Source: Sarcomyxa edulis (Eukaryota > Basidiomycota > Agaricomycetes > Agaricales > Mycenaceae). Taken from it: a DNA stretch of 64,000 bases. Under the pieces are notes generated by a model. The model saw only the letters and a program-made list of their open reading frames with translations. It had not been told where the DNA came from and made no database searches. Both the position numbers and the translations under genes were made by a program. The stretch lies in NCBI GenBank assembly GCA_009761415.1, contig QUOL01000004.1, forward strand, positions 310,001 through 374,000. The letters run 5' to 3'. Shown one piece after another: positions 45,020-56,864 of the stretch (positions are counted from its first letter, which is position 1; each line of letters starts with the position of its first letter).

Positions 45020-46135
45020 GGTGAAAGTGGTGGGAGGTCTCAAGGGGATGATCTGTGGATTATCCTGAGAGCAAGAGTGTGAGGAGAAATGAGGGATGGA
45101 TTGATTTATAGGGGACGCCGGGAACGGAGTACGGTTAGTAACAATATGTCGTGACCCGATTTCCCACGGATCGCTTATTAGTGCCCATGACCGCGTGGAA
45201 GATTGTCACACCGTCCCTCACAACTTTTTCTCAACAGATGCACTCACAATTATCCGACAAGAAAAACGGTTCGCTTTTCTGTTTATCCGTATCTGCTTAT
45301 CCTGACGAATCGCAGCATGTCTGGAATTCATGCAGGCCCTTGAAACTTGTCATCTCAGTCAGTGGAATAGGCTGACGGGGCGCTGTAATAAGCAAAAGGA
45401 TGCTTTAAATGCCTGTCTACATAAAGAGGTACGTCTTTTTCGGTCTGGGATTTGCTAGAGGATGCGAGCATTATTCACCAGAGCATGGCCCGGTCTGAAC
45501 GAAATCGAGTCTCAGCAAAGGCACGCCGAGAGAAAACGGAAAGAGTCTGGAGAGAGTACCACGAAGACGACTGATGGCTTGACCTACTCATTCCGTCCTA
45601 GCGCATCAAATCCATTATATGATCCTCCTATCGGGGGTTGTAATTATTTCTTTGTTCTCTCAATCCTACACCTTGTAGTTGATAATGTCTCCGTCTTCAG
45701 GATGTGTTCAGACAGAGAAGGCACCTTATGTATGTTCTACCTTTGTGCGTCGTATGTCTGAACATAAGGATAGCCCTCGACTTGAGATTCAACGGAAATA
45801 TGTCACTATGTCCCGTTGCACCACGGTGAGACTTCGTTCGATATGGCCATTATTGCTCATACACTGTATCCTCTGCCGCTCTACCAATCCTCTGCAAGGC
45901 TGTTTCTGAGTTGAATTATGACCCGGTGTATTCGAGTATCTCTGAGTCGTATGAACTGGTCATTTCACGGGTCCTATCATGGGGCAAGTGAGTTATTTGA
46001 AAACCCGCTAAGTTTAATTTTCCACTGAAAAAGCCAAGCCTTAGGTTCCCCACTTAAACAATATGCACGGTACTACGATATCTGTTCTTCTCCATCATCT
46101 ACAAAGTATCGCGACAACTCTCGAACGAATTGACG
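45020..46135. other. 1.1-kb divergent intergenic region
   Basis: Separates transketolase (minus) from the first transporter (plus). A 99-codon plus-strand ATG frame at 45462-45761 has no recognised motif. The right part should contain the transporter promoter. Confidence 0.35.
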
Positions 46136-47750
46136 ATGTCGGCGACCAGTACTATGACGCTGCTGCAGCGATCACAGTTGTTCAGTGACATTTCGCAAAA
46201 GCCTGACAACGCTCTCCTTCGTCCAGCGTCTCCGATCCCACTAGCCACTCTCAATGATCCAAGTGCGACTTCCGCCAACCCTAGCCCTGCTCCGACTATC
46301 GTCACACATCCAGGTAGCGACGCACCCGACGGCGGGTATGGCTGGGTCGTCGTCGGTGCATGCAGCGTAATCACGTAGGACACTACACACTCTCCAAATC
46401 AAGTTTGCGTATAACATTCTGTTACTTAGGTTCTTCTTTGTTGGATTGTCATATTCTTGGGGCGTCATCCAAGCTCGTCTTGCAGCAGAACATTTGGCGC
46501 CGGACTCCACTTTGGCATTCATTGGCTCTTTGGCTGTCGGATTCATCTCTTTCGGTGCCATCATCAACAGTCGCATTCTCCGTACCATAGGGACGAGAAA
46601 TACAGCTCTCCTAGGATGTTCTTTGTTTGGATTTGGCCAGATTCTCAGTGGATTTGCTACGAAAAGCGTAGGAGGTCTTTTCGTAACGAATGGCGTTATA
46701 GTGGGAATGGGGACAAGTCTATGTTTCATAGTAAGGAGCCAGTGATCGTCTATGTTCTGTCACTCACTGATTGCGAACATGAACCGACAGGCCTGTGGTA
46801 GCTTGCCGGCCCAATACTTCACGCGTCGTCGCGGGGTGGCAAATGGACTGGTCTATGCTGGTGGAGGCTTGGGAGGTGCTGTCCTCAGTATCTCTGTGGA
46901 TGCTCTCATTTCTCGCGTGGGCGTAGCCTGGACCTTTCGAATTCTAGGCTTCATCTCACTTGCAGTGACCCTTCCAGCATCGATGCTCTTGAAAGAGCGC
47001 GTTCGTCGTTCCCCTGCTTCGATTGATTGGTGCGCCTTCCAAACATTCTGCTCCTCTCGAAAACTTATGCGAAGTTTCAATCAAAAGGGGACTGTTTCGC
47101 GATCCCAAGTTTGTCCTGCTATTTGTCGGCACCGGAATCGCCACATTTCCCTTGCTTGTGCCACCCTTCTTCATACCGCTTTATGCTCTATCAATAGGGA
47201 TCTCTGCGACCACCGCTTCCGTGCTATTAGCTGTCTTCAACCTCTCATCCGCTGTTGGTCGTGTTGGGTGTGGTTTCCTATGTGATGCCATTGGGCCTGT
47301 CACAGGTTTGTTCATTTCCATCATCATTAGCGCGCTAAGCATGCTGGTAATCTGGCCTGTCTCTACATCTTTGGCGCCACTCGTCGTTTTCATCGTTATA
47401 AATGGAATGGGAAACGGGGCATTCTTCTCCACAGTGCCTTCGGTTGTGGGACATATATTTGGTCCTACCCGCGTACCAACTACCCTCGCGATGGTCGTGA
47501 CGGCGTGGGCTGCAGGTTATACCCTGGTACGTGCTGATGGAGTCTCTTGCCGAACGGGCACTCATCGTGATCACAAATACAGGGGGCACCTGTAGCTGGA
47601 TACATCCTGGAGAGATATGGCGGAAGTGAAGCAGGACGTGCTGCCTTCCGTCCCGCCATGTATTATGCTGGCTCTTTGTCTCTCGGCAGTGCTTTCTTCG
47701 TGATTGCAATCCGTCGTTTGGTGACACAAAAATTCTTCTCTTATGCATGA
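46136..47750 (+). CDS. Monocarboxylate-transporter-like MFS protein, paralogue 1
   Basis: SLC16-like MFS porters carry monocarboxylates or related acids. The protein begins MSATSTMTLLQRSQL, with a soluble N-terminus of about 65 residues. The family's first-helix motif DGGYGWVVVGAC follows, then TYSWGVIQARLAA-type helix 2 (here LSYSWGVIQARL), GLFVTNGVIVGMGTSLCF, LPAQYFTRRRGVANGLVYAG, GGLGGAVLSI, GTGIATFPLLVPPFFIPLYA, GFLCDAIGPVTGLF and GAPVAGYILERYGGSEAGRA. Four GT-AG introns are visible: after VIT (46375), after CFI (46732), after DW and after AGYTL. Twelve helices fit. It is the first of two tandem paralogues with the same intron positions. Confidence 0.88.
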
Positions 47751-48191
47751 AGTGTTGTGCTCTGACCCAAATTACCCAAAATCCTTCGATTTCGGTTTCT
47801 TTCCGCCATACTGTACCGAAGTACATAGTGAAAATCTTCATGCATATCTGAACGGAAGTCACATTCACGGTCACTAAGCTCTAGTAACACCACTTCCATC
47901 ACATTTACAACAATTCTAAGGTGAGATTCCACTGGATAGGAGCAATATCGCTCACATAACATCTTCCAGCCAGTTGAGGCTCTTGTTCCAGTTTGATGAA
48001 CGCGCCCACCACGGCCGCTTGGTCGCCCCCACCGGTCCAATCATCGGGCACCTGAGTCATACCAGGGATTTTTCTATTTATGTGTAAGCGTACTAAGCGG
48101 GTGCTTTACCCATTATATAGCGTGCCCCAGAGATAGCTTTGAATGACTCCTCCGACCAAGCACTAACATCATTCTCAATTGAGGGTTTATT
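47751..48191. other. Spacer between transporter paralogues
   Basis: About 440 bp with no gene seen. It should contain the terminator of paralogue 1 and the promoter of paralogue 2. Confidence 0.4.
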
Positions 48192-49823
48192 ATGTCGACG
48201 ATCAGTACTATGACGCTGCTGCAGCGCCAACAACTATCCAATGATATCCCACCAAAGGTTGACACTATTCGTCCCCGACCAGAATCTCCGATCCCATTGT
48301 CCACTTTCAATGACAACAATTCTAGTACTCCCAATGAACCCAGTCCCGCCCCTTCTGTCGTCATCGTGCATTCAGAAAACGACGCACCTGACGGTGGATA
48401 TGGCTGGGTTGTCGTCAGTGCATGCAGCTTGATCACGTAGGTGCCCATATTTAGCCCAAACTGAGTCGATAGCCAACAGTTTTGTTGTTCAGGTTTTTCT
48501 TCGTCGGGCTTACCTATTCTTGGGGCGTCATTCAAGCTCGTCTCGCAGCAGAGAATCTGGCGCCTGACTCTACTTTGGCGTTCATTGGCTCCATAACTAT
48601 TGGCTTCATCTCATTTGGTGCTATCATCAATAGTCGCATCCTCCGTGCCATAGGAACGCGTAATTCAGCTCTCCTTGGATGTTCCTTGCTTGGCTTTGGC
48701 CAGATTATGAGTGGGTTCGCCACAAAGAGCGTAGGAGGTCTCTTCGTAACAAACGGCGTGATAGTAGGTATGGGAACAAGCCTATGTTTTATGGTGAGAC
48801 AACTGCAAACCTTGAGATTCTGCAACTCAGCGTACTAACGCGATGTTCGAACTCACAGGCCTGTGGAAGCTTACCTGCCCAATACTTTACGCGTCGTCGT
48901 GGTCTAGCGAACGGCCTGGTCTACGCTGGTGGAGGTGTAGGGGGTGCCGTTCTTAGCATTGCCATGGATGCTCTCATTCATCGTGTAGGCATAGCTTGGA
49001 CTTTCCGAATCCTAGGCTTCATTACACTTGGCGTGACTCTTCCAGCATCTATGCTCCTAAAAGAGCGTATTCGACGCGCCCCTGCCTCTGTCGATTGGTG
49101 AGTCATTCTCCGCGTACTATTCCCTCCACAATGCTCACGTTAATTTACTTCGAAAGGACCTTATTCAAGGACCCCAAGTTTCTCCTGTTATTCTTTGGGA
49201 CCGGAATCGCCACGTTCCCTTTGCTTGTCCCGCCCTTCTTCATACCACTATATGCTTTATCCCTGGGGATCTCGGCAACCACTGCCTCCGTACTATTAGC
49301 TACTTTCAATCTTTCTTCGGCTGTCGGTCGTGTCAGTTGCGGATTCCTTTGTGACGCTATTGGACCTGTCACCGCTCTTTTCATCTCTATGGTCCTCAGT
49401 GCGTTGAGCATGCTGGCAATTTGGCCCGTCTCTACATCCCTTGCGCCACTCATCGTATTCATCATCATAAATGGGATGGGGAATGGAGCATTTTTCTCCA
49501 CCGTGCCTTCTGTCGTGGGCCATATCTATGGTCCCACACGTGTACCGACTACTCTCGCGATGGTCGTGACGGCGTGGGCTGCAGGATATATCATGGTACG
49601 GATGTTCACGGATATTCTCTTGCCAGGAAGCAAGCTGATTGCATTCATGATACAGGGGGCGCCTGTGGCAGGATACATCTTGCAGCGATATGGCGGTACA
49701 GACGCTGGACGCGCTGCCTTTCGCCCCGCTATGTATTACGCAGGCTCGCTGTCTCTCGGCAGCACCTTCTTCGTGATGGCGATTCGTCGGATGATAACAA
49801 GAAAATTCTTCACCTATGCATGA
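48192..49823 (+). CDS. Monocarboxylate-transporter-like MFS protein, paralogue 2
   Basis: Closely related to paralogue 1: the N-terminus MSTISTMTLLQRQQL, the DGGYGWVVVSAC motif, LTYSWGVIQARLAAENLAPD, NGVIVGMGTSLCFM, LPAQYFTRRRGLANGLVYAG, PKFLLLFFGTGIATFPLLVP, SLAPLIVFIIINGMGNGAFF and GAPVAGYILQRYGGTDAGRA. Intron positions match paralogue 1, including the phase-2 intron after ASVDW and the last intron after AGYIM (here longer). Both genes end in YA followed by TGA. The difference is mostly at the N-terminus, a hint of divergent regulation or sorting. Substrate unknown. Confidence 0.88.
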
Positions 49824-49937
49824 GGTATCCTAGCTGGAGCGGATTATTAGTAAGGATTGCGTTCGACTATCTTGACACTGATCTTAACACTGCTATAGAA
49901 CATGTCACAATTCATTGTCTATTTTACAAAACATTTT

Positions 49938-52900
49938 TTAGAGAACTATTTCGCTTTTTCCCTTCCCAAAAGCCACCTGTACAACGGCATCGTTTGCCGT
50001 GCTGAAAAGACTCACAGTCGCAATTTCAGAATCCCCATTATCAGACACTTTGACCGTCGTTCTACCCTTCTTGTTCTCAACGAAGATCGTGGCACCAATT
50101 TGACCCCCTTTGCCACTCGGAATATTAGTCTGGGTCAACTGACCATCTCCAAGCTCGTATACTTGAACCTCAACTCCTTCGTTCAACGCGTAGTCAGGGC
50201 GTCCGGTTCCCTTGGGTCCTAGACACAACACAGTCCCAGGACGTATCCAAACAGGGATCTCGTCGATCGGGATGACCTCTTTGACCCACGTAGGTCCTTG
50301 AATCGTGCGTTCAGGATGGAAGAATGATGTCCACCGACCGGCCGGGATATAATACTCAGTCTTTTCTCCTTCTGGGACGAAGACAGGAGCGACGAGAAGC
50401 GATGGCCCTAGCATATACTGCCTATCGAGATAGTGTGTCGTCCTATCGTCAGGGAACTCTAGGAACATGGCTCTCATCAACGGGTGACCATTTGAGTGTG
50501 CTTGAATCGCCTTTACGCGGGTCATCATGAGTAATCTGGACTTTGATTATGCATTGCGAGGGAACCTACGAGGTTATAGAGGTAAGGCATCAAACGATGC
50601 TTGGCATCCAGGAATTTAGCCATATTCTTAGCAGCGTCTTCACCATATTGCCATGGTACGCGATATGATCCTGAACCGTGTAAACGCGAATGAGACGAGA
50701 AAAGACCAAAGGCGACCCAGCGCTGATAGATCTCGGGAGGTGGATGACCCTAGGGGTGGGATGGTGATCAAGAACGGAACGGGACTCCAGATCTTTAGTG
50801 ATCCAACTCACTTCGAAGCCACCAATATCGTGCGAGGAAAAGGCGAAACCTGAAAGTGTGAGTGACAGACACCCGCGAATGGTTTCTGCCATGGCTTCGA
50901 AAGTTGACTCGCAGTCTCCTCCCCAATGCTGATTGACCATATCACTTAGACTGCAACCTTTACCGAAGCAAAGGACTTACCACAGGGAATCTATTTGTGG
51001 ATCAATTAAAGCACCTTTCTAGAGAAACATAGAACTGTTTGCTAACCGTTGTCCACCAGCAGCAGACGATCGAGCAAAAACCACGGCTTCGCCCTCGCCG
51101 AACCGTTTTTTGAGCAGACCGAATACCAGTTCGTTATAGAGGACGGCATAGGTATTGTGCATCCTCATAGGATCTGAACCATCATGGTAAACAACGGAAG
51201 CATGGGGTATGCGTTCGCCGAAGTCCGTCTGAGAGCGTTGAGATTTGAAGGGAAAAGAATATAGGATTGACCATCTTACCTTGAAACAATCAACCCCAAG
51301 GTCGATTAGAGCTTCGAGCTTATCCGAATACCATTTACATGCATCTGGGTTGGTTATATCCAAGATCGCAAGTCCAGGTTGCCAGAGATCCCACCTACGA
51401 TTCTGATCAGAGATGATAATGGACCCCTCCAGCCAAACAAAACTCACTGCCAAGGCGTTCCATCCTTTCTCTTGATAAAGAACCCTCCTTTCACACCTTC
51501 CTGGAATATAGGCGAGAACTGTGAGATGTAAGGGTTGACTGTGCTGGACTCGTTAGCCTGACCTTGGGGATTTTGAAAGGAAACGACACTCACTCCACAC
51601 GCATATCTTGACGCCATAGCTTTTCTTGATTCCGGCAAGATAAGCCTTAGGATCTGGGAAGTTTTCTGGGTCGAATGTGAAAGAACACCTGGAAGAATCG
51701 ATGAACCGTTAGCATATACAGTTCGTAATCGAACAGTAGTACCAACCACTCGTATTGCTTCATCCAAAAGCAATCTAAATGGAAGACACGAACGGGACAG
51801 TCGCGTGTCTTCATTCCTTCGAGAAAGCCAGATACTGTGTCACTTGAATAAGAGGTCAGGAATGACGTTGAGAGCCAGAGTCCGAACGTCCAGCTGGGAA
51901 GAAGCCTAAACATGAACGACGGACGTGAATGAGTGATGTGTTTCATCAAGAGTCCTGGTGCACTCACGCTGGCCGACCAGTCAGTCTAGTGTATCTCTCC
52001 AGTATCTTAGGGACATTCAGTACACGCTCATGTAGTTCCGAAAGTTGACTAACCTCGAGTGGCGTTTCCCCGTATATCACAAAATATTCCAGGGAGCTGC
52101 CAGCAACGCTAACACCTACGCGACTGACCTTCTCGCTGCCGACTTCGACTTCAACTTCACCAGGATGGTTGATGAAGACTCCGTAGTTCCGGTTAGTAAT
52201 GTAGAAAGGGACACATTTATAGGCCTGGTCGCTAGACGTTCCGCCATCTATCACATCTCCGGGTGAGAACAAATACAGAAAAATCGCATTTTAGACCTAC
52301 CTTGGTTCCATATCTTGATAGATTGACCTTATTTACGCGTCAAATCGGATGAATTCTTGCGTATAGACGAAGAAGCGCGTACCATTCTTCACGAAAGCGC
52401 CAAATTGCTCTCCCATTCCATAGATGAGCTCCCCAGGAGATATATTAAGTTCTGTCACACAGGATATGTCGACAGAATCAAAGAAAACGTGTCATGTGTA
52501 TATTCACCTGAATGCATGTATCTCACAGTGTCGGGGACCCTCTCAGGATTGGGATTCGAGCTAGGGTCCAACGCCAGGCACGAGCTGTTCGCAGCAGTTC
52601 CAACAGTCCATCGAGACGGGACATCAAATATCGCTTGGTGTTTAGGACCAGCGCTAGTAAGAGTACGCGTAGGTGATCTGAAGGTGATCGTGTATGGATT
52701 TTCGGTGATCTCAGCGGTCAACCCCCCAGTCGTCAATGATCTTGAAGTTTCCGATTTGGTGAGGGTTACATTTGGGACAGGCTTATCGTCGGGGAAAAGA
52801 GGAATACTCGGCAGTGGGTCGAGGTGCCTGAAGTGATCGATTCGTACTCCTACAACACCCTCGGTGGGTGAAGAGACCTTGACGCTGAGAAGCGGGCCTT

Positions 52901-53103
52901 GACAGAATAAACGCGTTAATTTTTCAATCGTACACATTGTCAGAGGCACACTTACCTCCAAGAGTGTCTCCACGATGCCTGATAGGTCTTGTAGCGACCT
53001 GGAGGTTGTAGCCATCTTGATCAACTTGACATTGAGTGACCTGCAGACCATAGTAAGGCTTGACGCCATTTTTTAACAGCCAAAATCCATCGTTGAACTT
53101 CAT
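49938..53103 (-). CDS. Glycoside hydrolase family 31, alpha-xylosidase type
   Basis: GH31 alpha-xylosidases remove alpha-1,6-linked xylose, for example from xyloglucan oligosaccharides. The ATG at 53103 starts [20 protein letters not shown], the usual N-terminus, without a signal peptide, so a cytosolic enzyme is likely. Then come [52 protein letters not shown], the nucleophile region [25 protein letters not shown] with the acid/base Asp, [20 protein letters not shown] and a C-terminal beta domain ending GKSEIVL. Many short introns. It lies next to the two MFS transporters, but a joint role is speculation. Confidence 0.93.
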
Positions 53104-53493
53104 GGTGGGATGAGCTGAGGGATACGGAAAAGACTGGGAAAGGTGAAAGGTGAAAGAGAGTGATGTTAAATACGAACTGGAATAACCGCCGAAGTCATGC
53201 CCCTAGCTTTGACGGCCCGTGAACCCGGCCGAGGTACATCCGGGTCGAGGCAATCATCTGGAGGACATCTTTACGCGACGAGGCAAAAGTTGACCAGGTC
53301 CAACATCGCAACGAGTCGTGGTTAACGTTGAGATTGATGCTGAAGCGCTGATGCTTGAATCAGTTGGATGAGGCCACCAGAGGCCACTCTGCTAGTGATC
53401 AATTGACTGATACGAGAGCAGATATGAAACGGGAGACAGTATGTTCTTCAGGGATTCAAGAGAGCAGGATGGGATATCAAAGTAAGTAGATGA
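53104..53493. other. Intergenic spacer upstream of the xylosidase
   Basis: 390 bp with no gene seen, containing the GH31 promoter and the 3' end of the secreted-protein gene. Confidence 0.4.
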
Positions 53494-54218
53494 TCAGAAC
53501 AGAACTATGAAACCCCCGACAACTTGAAGTATTGTGACGATCGACATTGCCACCAACAACTGAGTGACTCCGCTGGACCGTGGACCCGAGGCGTGGTTAG
53601 AACTTGCGGTGGTAGTAGCGACAGCGGTGACGGTAGAGGAGGCTGTAGGAACCGACACGACGAGAGTAGTGGCGGGACTTTTGGTGCCAATAAAGGTGAC
53701 AAGCTGTGGAGAGCCCTCATATATCGCCGCGACACAGGCTCCCTGACCGTCAGATCCCCATGTGCACGTCTGTGCGAAACCTGCTTCACCCGATACTGTG
53801 GGTTCTACGCTTTCTACCATATGCGACGCGTCCTCAACGAACGTTACTGTTGACTTTTGATTCAGAGGACTCAATTATCCTTTTGCAGAGCAATCTACGA
53901 CTCACAGTGGATGCTCTCTTGAGAGGCTGTTATCTCGAACACTCGAGTCGTCGTAGGCAGTACTTGTAGCCCAAGACTTGCAACACCATCTTCGACGTAT
54001 GTCGTCTCGCCCTGGGAATTGACACCCAAAACCGATATGCCTATTGAATTAGGATTTGGAATAGCTGAAGGGCCTGCAATCTCGAATAGGGTGACAGTTT
54101 CAAGCTGCGCTCTGACTAAAACAAGAAATAAATTATGTATGTACGAGCGAAGACAAGGGACCAGCTTACCGAAGAGAGGCATACCCAAGACTAGAAAAAA
54201 GAGTGTGTTGACTTGCAT
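53494..54218 (-). CDS. Hypothetical secreted, probably GPI-anchored protein
   Basis: Three exons begin at the ATG at 54218. The short signal peptide MQVNTLFFLVLGMPLFVRAQ ends at an AQ-type cleavage site. A beta-rich domain follows (LETVTLFEIAGPSAIPNP, SIGISVLGVNSQGETTYVED, VFEITASQESIHLTFVEDAS), then ESVEPTVSGEAGFAQTCTWG with Cys and a Thr/Ser/Ala-rich stalk (STVTAVATTTASSNHASGPR). A C-terminal hydrophobic tail (LLVAMSIVTILQVVGGFIVL) completes the GPI-signal pattern. Similar small secreted proteins are common in mushroom-forming fungi. No domain name can be given. Cell-wall or surface location is inferred. Confidence 0.7.
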
Positions 54219-54942
54219 GCTGAAGAGCTTTCGAGGTATGATGAACAAGGAATGGCGGCTTGTGTTTGATACTGGGTGTTAATGTATGCATTCCATGAGA
54301 GTAATTGGGAGAGGGATCATCCGACGATCAGCAAAAGGGATCCGATGCGTGCTTGTTGGCTGGGCATCATTGTCACGGTATGGAACGGATATCCGGATGA
54401 AAACAATATTGGAGCAGAGGCATTCTGCGAAAAACGACGGTGCTGCAATAGTATAGCATTTAGTTTTGTACGTATGGACGTTTGGACTTGCAAGAATATG
54501 TCTACCCTTCCTGGTTTTTCACCTTCAAGTTCTCCTGGATGCAAGATACTGACACGGTCTCTAATCACCATCTTGTGAATATCTGAACTCCCGCGAGGAT
54601 TACGAGAGATCAATGAATGCTGGTACCTTGATACGAGCGGCTTTTTTGTCATAAACGCGCAACGGACTGTGGAGGTCGTAGCGCCCGAGTAAGGTTTCTC
54701 GGAGTGTGAGAAAAGACGCGTTCCTTCACAAAAAGAGCCGAGGTCACGAGATCTAATAACTTCAACTTGAATGAGATGCCACAGAGAAAGTGCTAACACT
54801 CCACTCATAGGCAGCTTTCTGAGTTTCTCAGCCATCGAGTTCAGTACCATTACTAAGATTTCTAGACGCTGACGGACCCAAACCACAATCAGAACAAGCT
54901 GGTGCATGGATTACTATACATATGTCTACAACAACGTCCTAT
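54219..54942. other. Intergenic region with one long unassigned frame
   Basis: A minus-strand ATG frame at 54907-54317 runs 196 codons (starting MHQLVLIVVWVRQRLEILVM). It has no recognised motif. It lies directly downstream of the TPR gene and may be chance or part of that gene's 3' end. Otherwise this is the promoter of the GPI-type gene. Confidence 0.35.
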
Positions 54943-56443
54943 TCAGCGCTTCCATTTGGCAAACTGGGCGTCCATTCGTCGTTGCCATTCGCCTTTCAGA
55001 CCTCTCACCCTGTCAGCGCTACGTCTATCATTGATCTTCAAGTCTAGCACCCAGTTTTTGAATATGGCTTCATCGTCGGAGAGTCCTTTGCCATCCGTGA
55101 TTAAACCGATGAAACAATCCACCAAACCTTTGTCATCTTCAAGCGCTGGACGGCGCAAGGCGAGTGCAATGATGTCTCGAGCCTCGTCTGATTCATCGAG
55201 CAGTCGATGCGCTGTGGCCTGCCGAACATACCTGACATGGCCGAAGGAGATGAGGTGCAAGGTTGAAGACAAGAACTATTTCACATACGCTTTCGCATAG
55301 TCTGGATTAGCATTTTCTGACGATTTCCCGTCGCGCAGAGCTTTCTTGGCATCAAGGCCTTCCCCAGGAATTAAGTAGGCTGCTGCTCGGTTCGCATAAC
55401 AAACGGCAAGTTGAGCTTTCGCGTGTTTGGCATCGTCCACGTCAGGCTTTTGGCTCAAAGCATCTATCAGATGGTCTATTGCCTCGCTGTATGCCTTTAA
55501 AGCACCCGCGCGGTCCTTTTTGGAGAAAGCGGAATTTCCAGAGGTCTTGCATGATGCTGCCAGTTCTATGCCTTCTTTGACTCCGTGTTCGTTGCGCACG
55601 TGGATGTTTTCATTCAATGTCTCTGCTTCTTCAGGAGTTTCCACACGCCAATGGAAGGGAGCTGGTAAAGAGTCCAGGAATGGTTTTAGCATGGGAACAT
55701 GCTGCTTCAGTTTGATGGATATTAGCAGGAACCACGGAAGGCAGGGTTTTAAAGGTGGGATGGGCACGGCAATTGCACGTCGTAGAGTCCTTTCATGCTG
55801 TTATTACAGAAACGAAGACGCAACAATGAGGTAGCAGCTCACTGCAATACAATCTCAGAACTAGGAAGACCGATAGAATTCTTCATGATTCGGTAGGAAC
55901 CGTGGTCATCATAACACCATATCGTGAATGCAGGACGTAGGACAGCCGACTTTGGCTGGGTATCGGGATCCACAGAGCGGCCTTCCAAGTCGACTACACC
56001 GTCGTTTTCTAGTTGAAGGACCCAGAAAGATTCGTGTACGATCGTTCCAGCAAGAGCTGTGAAGTCGTGCTTGGAAAGATCCAGATTATCATCATCTGCC
56101 AATCCTGGAAGATGTTCCGTGTGCTTCAAGAGAGCGTCCATTTGTTCTGGGTTTTCCGACATGAACCTGTATGAAAATTGAAGGGTTTGAACATATGGTC
56201 ATGCACGTCGGAAAGGTAGGAAAAGTGTACTTCATGATGTCTGTCATTTCTACACGCCCGGTAGTACGATTGGGTGGGATTTTACTAACGATGGACTGCA
56301 GATCAAAATCCGCAGTAGCACTGCTCAGATAAGATTGCAAAGAGAAAAGAGGTCAATAGAAAACCAACCTGCATGAGCATAGGATCGAGACCTCCATAAT
56401 CTGCAGGAGCCTTTCTACTTTGTGTCTTTCCTTTGCCAGACAT
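54943..56443 (-). CDS. TPR-repeat protein
   Basis: Exons 56443-56369, 56295-56231, 56166-55843, 55789-55289 and 55231-54943 give 417 aa. The start is MSGKGKTQSRKAPADYGGLD. The middle region has DIMKFMSENPEQMDALLKHT, IVHESFWVLQLENDGVVDLE and FTIWCYDDHGSYRIMKNSIG. The C-terminal half carries TPR helices: KTSGNSAFSKKDRAGALKAY, AQLAVCYANRAAAYLIPGEG, NPDYAKAYVRQATAHRLLDE and ARDIIALALRRP. This pattern resembles TTC4/CNS1-like or other fungal TPR cochaperones. The N-terminal half does not clearly match CNS1, so I leave it unnamed. Two acceptors were chosen to keep frame: GCAG before TCCATC and AAAG before GACTC. Confidence 0.8.
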
Positions 56444-56864
56444 CTTGGTCTCCCAAGAATCGGACTCGAGTGGAACGGTCTGACGATGATATCGATGATC
56501 AGAAGAGAGAAGACTAATCAGAGTTTGAACGCGGACTCGGAGAACTTGACGCGTGTCGGTCACGCCGGCACGTTCATGTCTTACATTCATTGCAGCGCTC
56601 AGCTCGAATTTCAGTAGATCAGTACTATGGATAATTTTCTGGTAAGTACGTAGGCTTTTATGGATTCCGTCTCCCACAGATAACTCGATTTTACGGGCAG
56701 TGAGACTTTCTACCTACGAGGAGCGTACGATTGACATGATGCGCGTCAAGAAAACGTCTACACTACATCGTAGTGCGATCTGGTCCTGTACGCCGGCCTA
56801 GGTAGATGGGCTTAGACATTCAGCATCTGGGTCGTTATCAAGGGGGGCTGCAACTCACTTTTCA
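56444..56864. other. Intergenic spacer, no gene seen
   Basis: 420 bp between two minus-strand genes, holding the TPR gene promoter. Confidence 0.4.

Noticed and set aside
46136..53103. Transporter pair plus xylosidase as a sugar-use cluster
   Set aside because: The transporters are SLC16-like rather than sugar porters, and no regulator or second hydrolase is present. Kept only as a weak hypothesis.
56296..56368. Frameshift between the first two exons of the TPR gene
   Set aside because: An earlier acceptor gave a broken frame, but the GCAG acceptor just before TCCATC restores it cleanly.
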